This document shows positions 1 through 8,108 of a stretch of 64,000 nt of DNA, piece after piece; positions within the stretch are counted from its first letter, which is position 1, and every line of letters begins with the position of its first letter. Below the pieces are notes generated by a model. That model did not search any database. It was not told where the DNA came from and saw nothing but the letters and a program-made list of their open reading frames with translations. Made by a program: the position numbers and the translations under genes. This stretch comes from Thiomicrospira sp. WB1 (lineage in GTDB: Bacteria; Pseudomonadota; Gammaproteobacteria; Thiomicrospirales; Thiomicrospiraceae). The stretch spans positions 186,001-250,000 of the forward strand of contig NZ_LQBN01000001.1 of NCBI RefSeq assembly GCF_001507535.1, given 5' to 3'.

Positions 1-31
1 GACGCAGGGATTGTACGGTCAAGTCAGGCAT
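1..31 (-). CDS. Start of a gene downstream of recG, possibly an OxyR/LysR-type regulator (partial)
   Basis: On the minus strand an ATG at 31 opens MPDLTVQSLR before the window ends. It overlaps the recG stop codon (24-26), a typical translational-coupling arrangement. In several gammaproteobacteria oxyR is next to recG, and the residues would suit the N-terminus of a LysR-family helix-turn-helix protein. Only ten codons are visible, so the identity is a guess from gene order. Confidence 0.3.
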   Translation of the reverse strand, partial: MPDLTVQSLR

Positions 32-2099
32 GCTGGTATCCCATTTTTTCACCCAGCCAGCGTTGGTGTAAACAGTCTGCTTCGTCAGGCATTTGGTTGA
101 GGAGTGTCATGGCTGCTTCGCGGGCCTGATTTAACCAGGCCTGGTCCCGTTCCAGGTCGGCAATGCGAAACTGCAGGCCGCCGGTTTGTCGGGTGCCGAG
201 AATCTCGCCCGGACCTCGCAGTTTTAAGTCCTCTTCGGCGATCACAAAGCCATCATTGGTTTCGCGCATGATGTTGAGGCGAGCCTTACCGGTCTCTGAC
301 AGGGGCGGTTTGTATAAAAGCACACAGTGGCTTTTTTTGGCGCCTCGTCCCACCCGTCCGCGTAGTTGATGCAATTGCGCCAGTCCCAGTCGTTCCGCAT
401 TCTCGATGATCATCAGGCTCGCATTGGGTACATTGACGCCGACTTCAATGACGGTGGTGGCCACCAGCAGGTCCAGTTGATGGGCTTGAAATGCCGCCAT
501 GACCTGCGCCTTTTCTTCGCCTTTCATACGGCCATGAATCAGTCCCAGACGTAAATCTGGCCAGTGCTGTTGAAACTGTTCGGCGGTGACTTCGGCGGCC
601 TGTGCGTCCAATTGATCGGATTCTTCGATCAGAGGGCAGACCCAGTAAGCCTGAACGCCCTGCTCACACTGAGTGACCAGGTGCGCCATGACGTCTTCGC
701 GTTTGCTTTGATTGAGCACCGCTGTGTCCACGGGCTGGCGTCCGGGAGGCAACTGGTCAATGACGGATAAGTCCAGGTCGCCGTAGGCACTCATCGCCAG
801 TGTACGTGGGATGGGCGTGGCGGTCATGATCAATTGATGCGGATGCGTTTCGCCGTCCAGCCCTTTGTCATGCAAGGCCAGACGCTGATGCACCCCAAAC
901 CGATGCTGTTCGTCAATGATGACCAGTCCCAGCCGGTCAAACCTCACTTCCTTCTGGAAAAGGGCATGGGTGCCGACCACAATTTTGGCATCACCCTGTT
1001 CGATCCGCGCCAATTGATGACGTTTTTCAGCCGATTTCAACCGGCCATTGAGCCATGCCAGTTCCAATTTCAGCGGTTCCAGCCATTCAGCAAAGTGGTT
1101 GCGGTGCTGCTCGGCGAGGATCTCAGTTGGGGCCATGACCGCCACCTGAAACCCGGCCTCGGCGGCTTGAATGGCGGCCATGGCAGCGACGATGGTTTTG
1201 CCGGAGCCGACATCCCCCTGAACCAGTCGTTGCATTGGGTGCGGACGTTTCAGATCTTCGGCAATGGCGGCCCAGACGCGTTGTTGCGCCCCGGTCAGCT
1301 CGAATGGAAGCGAGGCGAGCAGCTGATTCACTCGCTGACTGGCACCGATTGGCGGGGCAAAACGGGTTTGCTCCTGCTGACGTAACCATTGCATACTGAG
1401 CTGATGGGTCAGGAGTTCTTCAAAAATCAAACGCGCTTGAGCCGGGTGAGTGAAGGCTTTCAGGGCGGCCAGGTCGTCATGTGGTTGCGGCTGATGCAAA
1501 GTGGTCAGCGCCTGGTTGATGGGGGGGAGCTGCCATTGGCTGAGCAAGCTCTTTGGCAGCCCTTCGTCTAACGGGTATTGCTGCAGCAGCGCCATGGCCT
1601 GCTTGATCAGTTTGAGCAGCGTTGCCTGTCCCAGCCCTTCGGTGGAAGGGTAAACCGGGGTCAGTGTGGTTTCCAGCGGTGGCCGGTTGTCTGGCGCAAA
1701 AAGTCGGTAGGCAGGGTGGACCATTTCCAGCCCTTTGGGGCCGCCTCGGACTTCCCCAAAGGCGCGGATGTGGCTGCCACGTTTGAATTGCTGAGCCTGT
1801 CGAAAGCCAAAATGAAAAAAACGCAGCGTCAGACGCCCGCCGTCGGCGCCGATCACGCTGACCAGAAGACTGCTGTTGCGGCTTTGGGTCAGGTGCTGGG
1901 AGACGATTTCGCCTTCAATCTGGGTTTCCTGGCCCGGCACTAATTCACAGACCGGCTGGAGTCTTGTTTTGTCCTGGTAGCGTAAAGGCAGATGAAACAG
2001 CAAATCCTGAACGACATGCAGGCCAAGGCGTGCCAGTTTTTCCGCTTGTTTTTCACCGACCCCTTTGAGCGAAGTCAGGCGTTGACGCGCCAATTGCAT
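24..2099 (-). CDS. recG: ATP-dependent DNA helicase RecG
   Basis: RecG remodels stalled replication forks and branch-migrates Holliday junctions in the cytoplasm. The 691-residue product has the usual family length. An N-terminal helix-hairpin-helix/OB wedge region (LKGVGEKQAEKL near residue 12) precedes the helicase core. The core shows Walker A GDVGSGKT (about 295-302), the DEQH box followed by RFG, the TATPIPRTLA motif III, and the QLRGRVGRG motif VI. The C-terminal region ends near the window edge. The ATG at 2099 gives the expected N-terminus. It precedes a small overlapping gene start at 31. One copy of the ACCAGGCCTGGT palindrome falls inside it, encoding Gln-Ala-Trp. Confidence 0.97.
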   Translation of the reverse strand: MQLARQRLTSLKGVGEKQAEKLARLGLHVVQDLLFHLPLRYQDKTRLQPVCELVPGQETQIEGEIVSQHLTQSRNSSLLVSVIGADGGRLTLRFFHFGFRQAQQFKRGSHIRAFGEVRGGPKGLEMVHPAYRLFAPDNRPPLETTLTPVYPSTEGLGQATLLKLIKQAMALLQQYPLDEGLPKSLLSQWQLPPINQALTTLHQPQPHDDLAALKAFTHPAQARLIFEELLTHQLSMQWLRQQEQTRFAPPIGASQRVNQLLASLPFELTGAQQRVWAAIAEDLKRPHPMQRLVQGDVGSGKTIVAAMAAIQAAEAGFQVAVMAPTEILAEQHRNHFAEWLEPLKLELAWLNGRLKSAEKRHQLARIEQGDAKIVVGTHALFQKEVRFDRLGLVIIDEQHRFGVHQRLALHDKGLDGETHPHQLIMTATPIPRTLAMSAYGDLDLSVIDQLPPGRQPVDTAVLNQSKREDVMAHLVTQCEQGVQAYWVCPLIEESDQLDAQAAEVTAEQFQQHWPDLRLGLIHGRMKGEEKAQVMAAFQAHQLDLLVATTVIEVGVNVPNASLMIIENAERLGLAQLHQLRGRVGRGAKKSHCVLLYKPPLSETGKARLNIMRETNDGFVIAEEDLKLRGPGEILGTRQTGGLQFRIADLERDQAWLNQAREAAMTLLNQMPDEADCLHQRWLGEKMGYQHA
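134..145. repeat. ACCAGGCCTGGT palindrome, copy 1 (inside recG)
   Basis: Perfect 12-bp palindrome. Read in the recG frame, its core CAG GCC TGG gives Gln-Ala-Trp. Confidence 0.9.
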
Positions 2100-2178
2100 C
2101 GGCGTTCCTCTCTGGCTTTTAATCCAGCTATTTTAGCAAAGCTGATGCAAAAGCGAGGCGGGTTGATGAGGAAAAATG

Positions 2179-2190
2179 ACCAGGCCTGGT
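2179..2190. repeat. ACCAGGCCTGGT palindrome, copy 2 (intergenic)
   Basis: Extended here to the 16-bp palindrome TGACCAGGCCTGGTCA (2177-2192). It lies 17 nt past the stop of the DUF3299 gene and upstream of recG. On the minus strand the palindrome is followed by ATTTTTCC, so this copy could also act as a weak terminator. Confidence 0.9.
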
Positions 2191-2206
2191 CAGATCTGTA
2201 CCCGGC

Positions 2207-2845
2207 TCAGGGCGATGGGGTTGAATCCGGTTCGGGTTCCAGCCAGACGTCGTCTTTGAAGACTTCGCCGTGGGCGTTGCGCAAATGATAGCCGGAATCG
2301 CCCAGTTCGGTGTTTTTATCCTCCAGCGTCATTTGACCGGTCATTTTGAAGGCGTAGTCAATTTGGTCCAGCCGCAGGGCCTGGCCTTTGGCGGTGGTCA
2401 CATAGACGGTTTGGTTGGGCGGGGGCGCGGGCACATGAATGCAGGCGCCGAAATAGGGGACCAGCAAAAAGCTGTGAACCAGTCCGTTGCGGATATCGAG
2501 GGGGGCGATGTAGCCAGCCAGGGAAATAGTTTTCCCATCCAATGCAGGATTGACAGGAAGATTGTCGAGCTCTTCCTGGATGGTCTGCACAATTTTAAGT
2601 CCTTCCTCGCTGCCATCGGGCAGGGTATTGAGGTACTCGATTTCTTCTTCGTATTTGGCCAGCACTTTGTCCGGATGGTGGCTGGCCGGGATCAGATCCT
2701 GCCAGTAAATGGTCTGAGCGGTTTCTCCCGCCTGAACGGGCATCAGCCCAGAAACCGACAGAGTACCGATCAGGCTCAGGCGAGTGACCATGGATGGAAG
2801 GCTAACTAAAAACGCAAGGACACGATGTCTGAGCGGATGACGCAT
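2207..2845 (-). CDS. DUF3299 periplasmic protein of the zinc-uptake operon
   Basis: A 212-residue protein with a signal peptide (hydrophobic stretch VLAFLVSLPSMVTRL..., cleavage near VQAGE) and a DUF3299-type C-terminal half. The hallmark is SFLLVPYFGACIHVPAPPPN, which holds a Cys and a His suited to metal binding. The ATG at 2845 is chosen because it overlaps the TAA of the upstream permease gene (TAATG). The open frame continues further upstream, but that part is a shadow of the permease gene. It is the last gene of the zur-zrgA-like-ATPase-permease unit, so a role in zinc handling at the envelope is inferred. DUF3299 proteins have no firm biochemical function known to me. Confidence 0.8.
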   Translation of the reverse strand: MRHPLRHRVLAFLVSLPSMVTRLSLIGTLSVSGLMPVQAGETAQTIYWQDLIPASHHPDKVLAKYEEEIEYLNTLPDGSEEGLKIVQTIQEELDNLPVNPALDGKTISLAGYIAPLDIRNGLVHSFLLVPYFGACIHVPAPPPNQTVYVTTAKGQALRLDQIDYAFKMTGQMTLEDKNTELGDSGYHLRNAHGEVFKDDVWLEPEPDSTPSP

Positions 2846-4104
2846 TAAGGTTGAAGCCCTTTCTGTAAATTCTGGCGGGCCGCCAGCCAGCCCGGCAGCG
2901 TGCTGGCCAGTAAGGCAACCGCGATGGCGATTCCTGCCATGCGCAGCTGTGCCATGTCTGGCCATTGAAACTGGACATGGAGACCGTAGTGATCCAGCAA
3001 CCAGGGTGCGGACAGCGTCAGAGCGGCCTGCAGCAGAAACAATCCCAACCCCAGTCCGGCCAGCATGATTAAGACGGTGTCCAGCCAAAAAAGACCCAAA
3101 ATCCCGCGCGGGTGCATACCAATGGCCCGTAACAAAGCGATTTCGTGGCGCCGCTGCTGTAAGTTGTTGAGCAGACTGATCAGGATGCCGGTCAGCGCCG
3201 CGACAAACACCCCCCAAGACAATAGCATAAAGGCCTGTTCAATGTGACGCAAACTCTGCCAGAAGCGAGCCAGTGTTGCCCCCGGTAGAATCGCCATCAG
3301 CGGTTCGGCGCGGTAGGCGTTGATTTGGCGTTGCATTCGAAACGTCTGAACCTTGCTGGTCAGGCCAATCATGACAGCGGTCACTTCTTTGGGCTCGGGG
3401 GCCAGTTTTCGAGTCAGCTCGGAGGACAGCTGCAAAGGCGACGGGCGCCCGCTTTGCCAATCCAGATGAATCGCTTCCAGGGCGCGCAGTGAGGTTTGCA
3501 GGGTACGATCAAGCGGCGTGCCGGTGGGTTTGAGGATGCCGGCGACGCGAAAGGGTTTGTTGTCGTGAGCAGGCAGATGGGTCTGTGCATGCGTTGGCAC
3601 GCCATGCGAGAGGATTATGCGGTCACCCAGCTCATAACCCAGCGCACGTGCCACTTCGGCGCCCAATACGACCTCATACAGATCATGAAATGCCTGACCG
3701 CTTTCAAATGTGAGGCGATGCGCCTCTGCGTAGCGATAATGCTCAAAAAACACGGCTTCCGTGCCGATCACCCGATACCCCCGGTGTGAATCGCCCAATG
3801 ACAGAGGGATGGCCCAGTCCACCTGAGGATGGCTTTTAATGTATTGATAACTGTCATAGCCCATGTTGTTTGTAGGTTGGCCCAGATGAAACACGCTGTA
3901 GAGCAAAAGGTTGACCGGACCGGTACGCGGCCCGGCGATCAGATCGGTTTGGGCGACGGTATTGAGAAAGTTCTCTTTGGCCTGTTTACGAAGAGTGTCC
4001 ACGCCAAACAAGAGCGCGACACTGATGGCAACGGAAATGGCGGCCAGCAGCATGGGGGTTTTGCGATGCCAGGCACTTTTCAGGGCCAGTGTCAGAAACG
4101 TCAT
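2845..4104 (-). CDS. ABC transporter permease, MacB/FtsX family (zinc-uptake operon)
   Basis: A 419-residue inner-membrane permease. An N-terminal transmembrane segment (AAISVAISVALLFGV, about 18-32) is followed by a large periplasmic MacB-PCD-like domain. Three C-terminal membrane helices follow (about 285-312, 332-360 and 385-405), the FtsX topology. FtsX/MacB permeases usually transmit ATPase motion to periplasmic partners rather than form a substrate channel. The ATG overlaps the ATPase stop (ATGA), and the stop overlaps the DUF3299 start, so the genes are translationally coupled. In Vibrio the equivalent Zrg locus supports zinc uptake. That role is inferred here from DUF2796, DUF3299 and Zur in the same unit. 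Confidence 0.87.
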   Translation of the reverse strand: MTFLTLALKSAWHRKTPMLLAAISVAISVALLFGVDTLRKQAKENFLNTVAQTDLIAGPRTGPVNLLLYSVFHLGQPTNNMGYDSYQYIKSHPQVDWAIPLSLGDSHRGYRVIGTEAVFFEHYRYAEAHRLTFESGQAFHDLYEVVLGAEVARALGYELGDRIILSHGVPTHAQTHLPAHDNKPFRVAGILKPTGTPLDRTLQTSLRALEAIHLDWQSGRPSPLQLSSELTRKLAPEPKEVTAVMIGLTSKVQTFRMQRQINAYRAEPLMAILPGATLARFWQSLRHIEQAFMLLSWGVFVAALTGILISLLNNLQQRRHEIALLRAIGMHPRGILGLFWLDTVLIMLAGLGLGLFLLQAALTLSAPWLLDHYGLHVQFQWPDMAQLRMAGIAIAVALLASTLPGWLAARQNLQKGLQP

Positions 4105-4796
4105 GTGTCATCTCCTGTGGCCGTCTCTGCCGGGTCTGGCAAGCGAAACTGATGCTGAAAATAATGCGCAAGCGTTGGGTCGTGGCTGACAAACACAATG
4201 CTGGTATGTCCATTTTGAGCGGTGTCAAACAGGCATTGCATAAACCGGTCTCGGTGGCCGGCATCCAACGCTGAGGTGGGTTCGTCAGCGATGATCAGGT
4301 CAGGATCACCGATCAAAGCACGCGCAATGGCAATGCGTTGTTGCTGGCCAAGGCTCAGTTGACTGGCTGGCTGATGCCAGAGCGGTTTGGGCAGATTGAG
4401 TTGTTGTAACAGCGACGCAATCCTGGTGTCAGGGTGAGCGCAGTTTTTTTTGCGCTTTGGCGAAAAGGTTAAGGGCAACTGGGCGTTCTGAATCGGGCTT
4501 AAAAAAGGCAGCAAATTAAACTGCTGAAAAATAATGCCCAGCCGGTCGGCCCGAAAGCGATCCCGTTGGGTTGCGGACAGCCCCTGCATGTCCTGATCAA
4601 GCACATAAATTTTTCCACTGGAGGGCAGTAAGACACCGCTCAAGAGATTGAGCAGCGTGCTTTTTCCGCTGCCGCTGGCACCCTGTATGAAAAGGTGTTC
4701 GCCTTTGGGTAAGGCAAGGCGATCAATGTGCAACACATCGGGCCGGCCTTTCTGCCATCCGAAGCGCAAATCATTCAACTCGAAAGCAAAACTCAT
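4101..4796 (-). CDS. ABC transporter ATPase, LolD/MacB type (zinc-uptake operon)
   Basis: A 231-residue cytoplasmic ATPase. Visible motifs are Walker [10 protein letters not shown] (about 39-47), the signature LSLGQQQR, Walker [14 protein letters not shown] and the switch histidine in VFVSHD. Length and motifs match the LolD/MacB ATPases that pair with FtsX-like permeases, and such a permease is encoded directly downstream with a 4-nt overlap. The zrgA-like gene ends 4 nt upstream. It should energise the zinc-uptake assembly. Confidence 0.92.
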   Translation of the reverse strand: MSFAFELNDLRFGWQKGRPDVLHIDRLALPKGEHLFIQGASGSGKSTLLNLLSGVLLPSSGKIYVLDQDMQGLSATQRDRFRADRLGIIFQQFNLLPFLSPIQNAQLPLTFSPKRKKNCAHPDTRIASLLQQLNLPKPLWHQPASQLSLGQQQRIAIARALIGDPDLIIADEPTSALDAGHRDRFMQCLFDTAQNGHTSIVFVSHDPTLAHYFQHQFRLPDPAETATGDDT

Positions 4797-4800
4797 ACGT

Positions 4801-5391
4801 TCAGGGCGTCAGTTTAATATGTGGGTGTTCAGGTGTGATGCGCTTGGCATTGGCTGGTTTATTCGGCATGAGCCATTCCAGTTCGATCTGTTCCAGTCTG
4901 GCCCAGGCTTGGAACAAAGGAGAAAAATCGGCGTCTTTCAATTGAGTCGGTGCCTGACAGTGATAGTGCCAGGATATCTGAATGTCGGCATGATTGGTTT
5001 GATGGCTGTCTGCCTGACTTGTCAGGGGATTTTTCCACTGCGCGTGTGTAATGCGACACTTGGCTGTGTTCGTAAAGCGGATGCCGCTGGTTTTCAGGGC
5101 TTTATGCCGTTTCTGGATCAGGTCATGTTGCTCGGGTGTCCTCGGCGCATGAGCAAATCCGAACAGTGTGTCGGCCGGGAGTTGGGTTTCCACCAGGACA
5201 TTGTCGGCATCGACCAGAATCTGCATGGCAGCCCGTCCGTGAACATGGGGGGCGTGTGACGTTGTTTTGTGATGGTGTGCGGGGTCATGCTCGCCATGAT
5301 GGTGCGATGCTTGCGCCAGAACCGGCGAGGACAACCACCCCAGGCCGAAAAATCCACAAAGGCTCAAACCGGTCAATAAACGCTTAAACAT
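4801..5391 (-). CDS. zrgA: DUF2796 zinc-binding periplasmic protein, ZrgA-like
   Basis: A 196-residue exported protein with a signal peptide (LLTGLSLCGFFGLGWLSSPVLAQA). A strongly His-rich stretch follows (HHHGEHDPAHHHK and HAPHVHG, about 31-52), then a DUF2796 body with Cys pairs near KCRITH and HYHCQAP. In Vibrio, ZrgA is the zinc-binding component of the Zur-regulated ZrgABCDE uptake system. The His cluster and the position between zur and the ABC genes support the same role. Its ATG overlaps the end of zur. Confidence 0.85.
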   Translation of the reverse strand: MFKRLLTGLSLCGFFGLGWLSSPVLAQASHHHGEHDPAHHHKTTSHAPHVHGRAAMQILVDADNVLVETQLPADTLFGFAHAPRTPEQHDLIQKRHKALKTSGIRFTNTAKCRITHAQWKNPLTSQADSHQTNHADIQISWHYHCQAPTQLKDADFSPLFQAWARLEQIELEWLMPNKPANAKRITPEHPHIKLTP

Positions 5392-5863
5392 GGGAAGGTT
5401 CCTTTTCGGATTGTTGGCAATGGGCGCAGAGGCCGTGTAATTCCAGTTCGGTTTGCTTTAAACGAAAGGCATGCGCTTGGGCATGGTTTTGCATGGCTTC
5501 AGAAAGGTGCGGTTCCAAGGGCACCTCCTGAGTGTGTCCGCATTCGTCGCAAAGCAACAGCTGCGTCAAACGGTGCGCTGCGTGCGTATGCGGGTGATCA
5601 CAGGCCACATACTGGCGACGACTGCTCAAGTGATGAATTAAAGATTGTTGTTGTAAAAAATGCAACGCCCGATAAATGGTCATGGGCTGGGCGCCGCTGA
5701 CGTGTTTGGTCTGATAATGCGCGAGCAGCTCATAAGCGCTCAACGGCTGCTCGGATTCAAGTAATAATTGTAAAACCCCTGCCCGGATCGGGGTCAGGCG
5801 TTGGCCGTTCTGCTGACATACTCGTTTGGCTTGTTGCAGTCGTTCGTCGATTTGAGCCGTCAT
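5384..5863 (-). CDS. zur: Zinc uptake regulator Zur (Fur family)
   Basis: A 159-residue Fur-family repressor. An N-terminal winged helix (RLTPIRAGVLQLL..., TIYRALHFL recognition helix) is followed by a C-terminal metal-binding domain. Structural-zinc Cys pairs are CDEC (near 106-109) and CAHC (near the end), and regulatory ligands lie in the ACDHPHTHAAH segment. Zur binds DNA when Zn-loaded and represses zinc-uptake genes. Gene context (DUF2796, ABC transporter) and the TGTTATAACA operator just upstream favour Zur over Fur or PerR. It is the first gene of the operon, so it is probably autoregulated. Confidence 0.92.
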   Translation of the reverse strand: MTAQIDERLQQAKRVCQQNGQRLTPIRAGVLQLLLESEQPLSAYELLAHYQTKHVSGAQPMTIYRALHFLQQQSLIHHLSSRRQYVACDHPHTHAAHRLTQLLLCDECGHTQEVPLEPHLSEAMQNHAQAHAFRLKQTELELHGLCAHCQQSEKEPSHV

Positions 5864-5887
5864 AATGGGTCCAGTGCATTTTTTGTG

Positions 5888-5899
5888 ATGTTATAACAT
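5888..5899. promoter_or_regulatory. Zur box
   Basis: ATGTTATAACAT is a perfect palindrome that matches the core of the Zur operator family (GAAATGTTATANTATAACATTTC in Escherichia coli). It lies 25 nt upstream of the zur ATG, in the gap shared with the divergent phosphatase-fold gene. It probably governs the whole zur-zrgA-ABC-DUF3299 unit. Confidence 0.8.
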
Positions 5900-6031
5900 T
5901 TGTGATCGCTTGTCATCTTCGTTTTCAGGTGTCTATGATCTCTTGTGAAATTTCATCACGATTGGTTTCAGCCGCTGGCATAAAATTAGGTGAAATCAGG
6001 TTGAGATCGTTGAGATCAGGGGGAGATGAAA

Positions 6032-6637
6032 ATGCGAGTATGGCAAAAATATGGGCTCTATGGTGTGTTGGGCTGGCTGCTGGTTGTCATGAGTACACCA
6101 CTGAAAGCCGATGATGAGGCGACGTTTTGGCAGGCGTTACAGGAAGGCGGAAAGGTGGTGTTGGTGCGACATGCCGCCATTGATCGCGAATTTGGTGATC
6201 CACTCACCCTGGACGATAGTTGTTTTACGGAACGCAATCTGAATGCGGTTGGGCGTGAGCAAGCGCAATGGATCGGTCAGGCGTTTCGCCAACGGCAGAT
6301 AGAGGTCCGTGCGGTTTTGGCCAGTCCGCACTGCCGTACTCGAGACACCGCTGAAATTGCGTTTGGTGGCTATGAAGTCGCGCCGATGCTACGCGTGATT
6401 CGTGCGTTGCCCGAATCTCAGGCCAAGGCACGCTTGGCGCAAACACGGGAACGGATTGCCTCTTTTTCGGGGCCGGGCAATTTGGTAATGGTCACGCACC
6501 GACCCAATATTGGCGAACTGATTTACCATCGGCTTGAGCCGGGCGATATGGCAGTGTTGGCGCCGATGGGGATGGAAGAAGGTGAACCGATGTTTGATTT
6601 GATCGCTACTTTTTCCGTTTCCACACTGAACCAGTGA
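6032..6637 (+). CDS. Secreted histidine-phosphatase-superfamily protein
   Basis: A 201-residue exported protein with a signal peptide (YGLYGVLGWLLVVMSTPLKA). The histidine phosphatase core includes LVRHA (catalytic RHG-like motif with Ala in place of Gly), ASPHCRTRDTAEI (second arginine) and MVTHRPNIGEL (second catalytic His). The start at 6032 is preferred because GGGGGAG is six bases upstream. The ATG at 6026 abuts that Shine-Dalgarno sequence. It is divergent from zur and shares the promoter gap with the Zur box, so zinc control is possible but unproven. The periplasmic substrate is unknown. Confidence 0.85.
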   Translation: MRVWQKYGLYGVLGWLLVVMSTPLKADDEATFWQALQEGGKVVLVRHAAIDREFGDPLTLDDSCFTERNLNAVGREQAQWIGQAFRQRQIEVRAVLASPHCRTRDTAEIAFGGYEVAPMLRVIRALPESQAKARLAQTRERIASFSGPGNLVMVTHRPNIGELIYHRLEPGDMAVLAPMGMEEGEPMFDLIATFSVSTLNQ

Positions 6638-6643
6638 GGCCGG

Positions 6644-7051
6644 TTAAGCGCTGACCTTGTGCCGGGTTTGCAGTTTCTGTAACTGGTCCAAGCGTTCGGC
6701 GAGAATGGGGGCGTCTTTTCGGATTTGCTCGGCCAGGTCGGCGGCGCTGGTATTTTCCAGTCCCAGTGCGTAAGCGGCAACCGCCTGCAGGTGATTCAGG
6801 GCTTTTGGGGGCAGGTGTGAGCCCAGCGTGAACATGGAAAGTTTGGTCAGAATCACCGCAATGCTGGTCTGGTGCCATTGGCTGGTGGATAAGTTGTAAT
6901 GCTTGTTAAGTGATTCGGGTATTTGGGCAAAGCTGATTTCCAGCAACTGGCGCAGGGGCACGTCCCGAAGCAGTTCTGAGGCGGCATTACGCAAAGTAAA
7001 TGACAACTCGTTCATGTATTTGGGCTCAATGGTCTGTGTTAATTGAGGCAT
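6644..7051 (-). CDS. Conserved hypothetical protein beside a PilZ gene
   Basis: A 135-residue, mostly helical, soluble protein without signal peptide or membrane segment. I do not recognise a family. The start at 7051 has an AGGA 8 nt upstream. It lies 10 nt downstream of the PilZ-like gene on the same strand, so the two are probably one transcript and may act together. It converges tail to tail with the histidine-phosphatase gene, with a 6-nt gap. Confidence 0.65.
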   Translation of the reverse strand: MPQLTQTIEPKYMNELSFTLRNAASELLRDVPLRQLLEISFAQIPESLNKHYNLSTSQWHQTSIAVILTKLSMFTLGSHLPPKALNHLQAVAAYALGLENTSAADLAEQIRKDAPILAERLDQLQKLQTRHKVSA

Positions 7052-7061
7052 GGGATCAGTC

Positions 7062-8009
7062 CTATGTCAGTGCCACATTCATGCTGTCGAGAATCTCGAA
7101 TCGTTCGATTTCATGTTGAATCAGGTGTTGGTCCTGGCCGCTTGGGAAGTCAAAGTTGAAGGCATTGCACTCGGTGTGTTTCTGTTGTATCGAAAAAGAG
7201 CGGGCCAGGTAAGCCGGCAGTTGCACCAGCTTTTTCTGCTCGGCAAAATAAAGATTGGCCAAGTGTTTTTCCCCTTGCGCAAAGCGCTTGGGTCGAAACA
7301 CCGCCACGCCCCCGGCGCTAATGTTGGCGGTTTGCGTGGCCCAGACTTTTGGGTTTTGACGCGAATGCATGTCCAGGTTGAGCTCATCGTAGGCATTAAG
7401 CACCGTTTCAATGTAGCGGTATAGATGCAATAGCGACTGGACCAGTGGCGAGCGGGCGTATTTGTCGGATTCAAACGCGGCCATGACCGTATCAATGTCA
7501 AAGTTTTGCTGAGTCAGCAATCGGTCGCAATGAAATTGAGCATGGGTGCTGTGCTCAATAATTTGCTTGAAGTGCTGATAATACTGCATCAACTTGTCAT
7601 CAATCATCGTGAGGTACTGACAGGTTTTTGGGGTGGCTTTGAGCGGTGTGAGCAGATGTGCAACCCCTTTCGCATATGCGTGCAGGCGTAGCCAGCTGTC
7701 TTTGTCACGATTGGGGGCTCGGCCTTTGGCCAGTTCATCAGTCCAGCGGGCAAAAAAGTCGGCTGATTGCATCAGTTGTTTGAACACCGTTTGCATGTCG
7801 GCCTGGTGTTCCTGTACCTGAGGCAACCATTTTTCTACATCCCGTTGGTATTGATTGAGTTGTTTTTTGACAATGGGCGGAAAATAATCAATGCCGAGCG
7901 CCATGATGTCCATGTGTCTGATAGGGTTTTTGGGGGTGATGTAAAGTTTCAGCGGAAGGTCGATGCGCTGAAACCGTCTGGATTCGCCTTTCTCAAACCA
8001 CAATGGCAT
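7062..8009 (-). CDS. PilZ-domain protein with large helical insertion (putative c-di-GMP effector)
   Basis: A 315-residue cytoplasmic protein. The N-terminus has the PilZ arginine motif (ESRRFQRIDLPLKLYI, Arg 11, 12 and 15). The second PilZ signature appears only near residue 229 (NISAGGVAVF, matching the D/N-x-S-x-x-G motif), followed by beta-rich sequence ending FEILDSMNVALT. The roughly 190 residues between are predicted helical, so the PilZ barrel seems split by an insertion, as in some extended PilZ proteins. If both halves fold together, c-di-GMP binding is plausible. The partner or output is unknown. Confidence 0.7.
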   Translation of the reverse strand: MPLWFEKGESRRFQRIDLPLKLYITPKNPIRHMDIMALGIDYFPPIVKKQLNQYQRDVEKWLPQVQEHQADMQTVFKQLMQSADFFARWTDELAKGRAPNRDKDSWLRLHAYAKGVAHLLTPLKATPKTCQYLTMIDDKLMQYYQHFKQIIEHSTHAQFHCDRLLTQQNFDIDTVMAAFESDKYARSPLVQSLLHLYRYIETVLNAYDELNLDMHSRQNPKVWATQTANISAGGVAVFRPKRFAQGEKHLANLYFAEQKKLVQLPAYLARSFSIQQKHTECNAFNFDFPSGQDQHLIQHEIERFEILDSMNVALT

Positions 8010-8090
8010 AAGGATGCCCCATTTTACGTGTCAGTGAGTGTTGATTGGATGTTCGTGTCTTAGCAGGATATGTGCCGTTTGGTCAATTTG

Positions 8091-8102
8091 ACCAGGCCTG
8101 GT
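8091..8102. repeat. ACCAGGCCTGGT palindrome, copy 3 (intergenic)
   Basis: Exact copy 6 nt beyond the ridA stop codon, between ridA and the PilZ gene. Confidence 0.9.
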
Positions 8103-8108
8103 TCAACC

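Noticed and set aside
2845-3217. N-terminal extension of the DUF3299 protein
   Set aside because: The open frame upstream of 2845 overlaps the permease gene; signal peptide and stop-start overlap place the start at 2845.
5946-5955. TGAAATTTCA palindrome in the zur/phosphatase gap as a second operator
   Set aside because: A short A+T-rich palindrome that is common by chance; no matching regulator identified.
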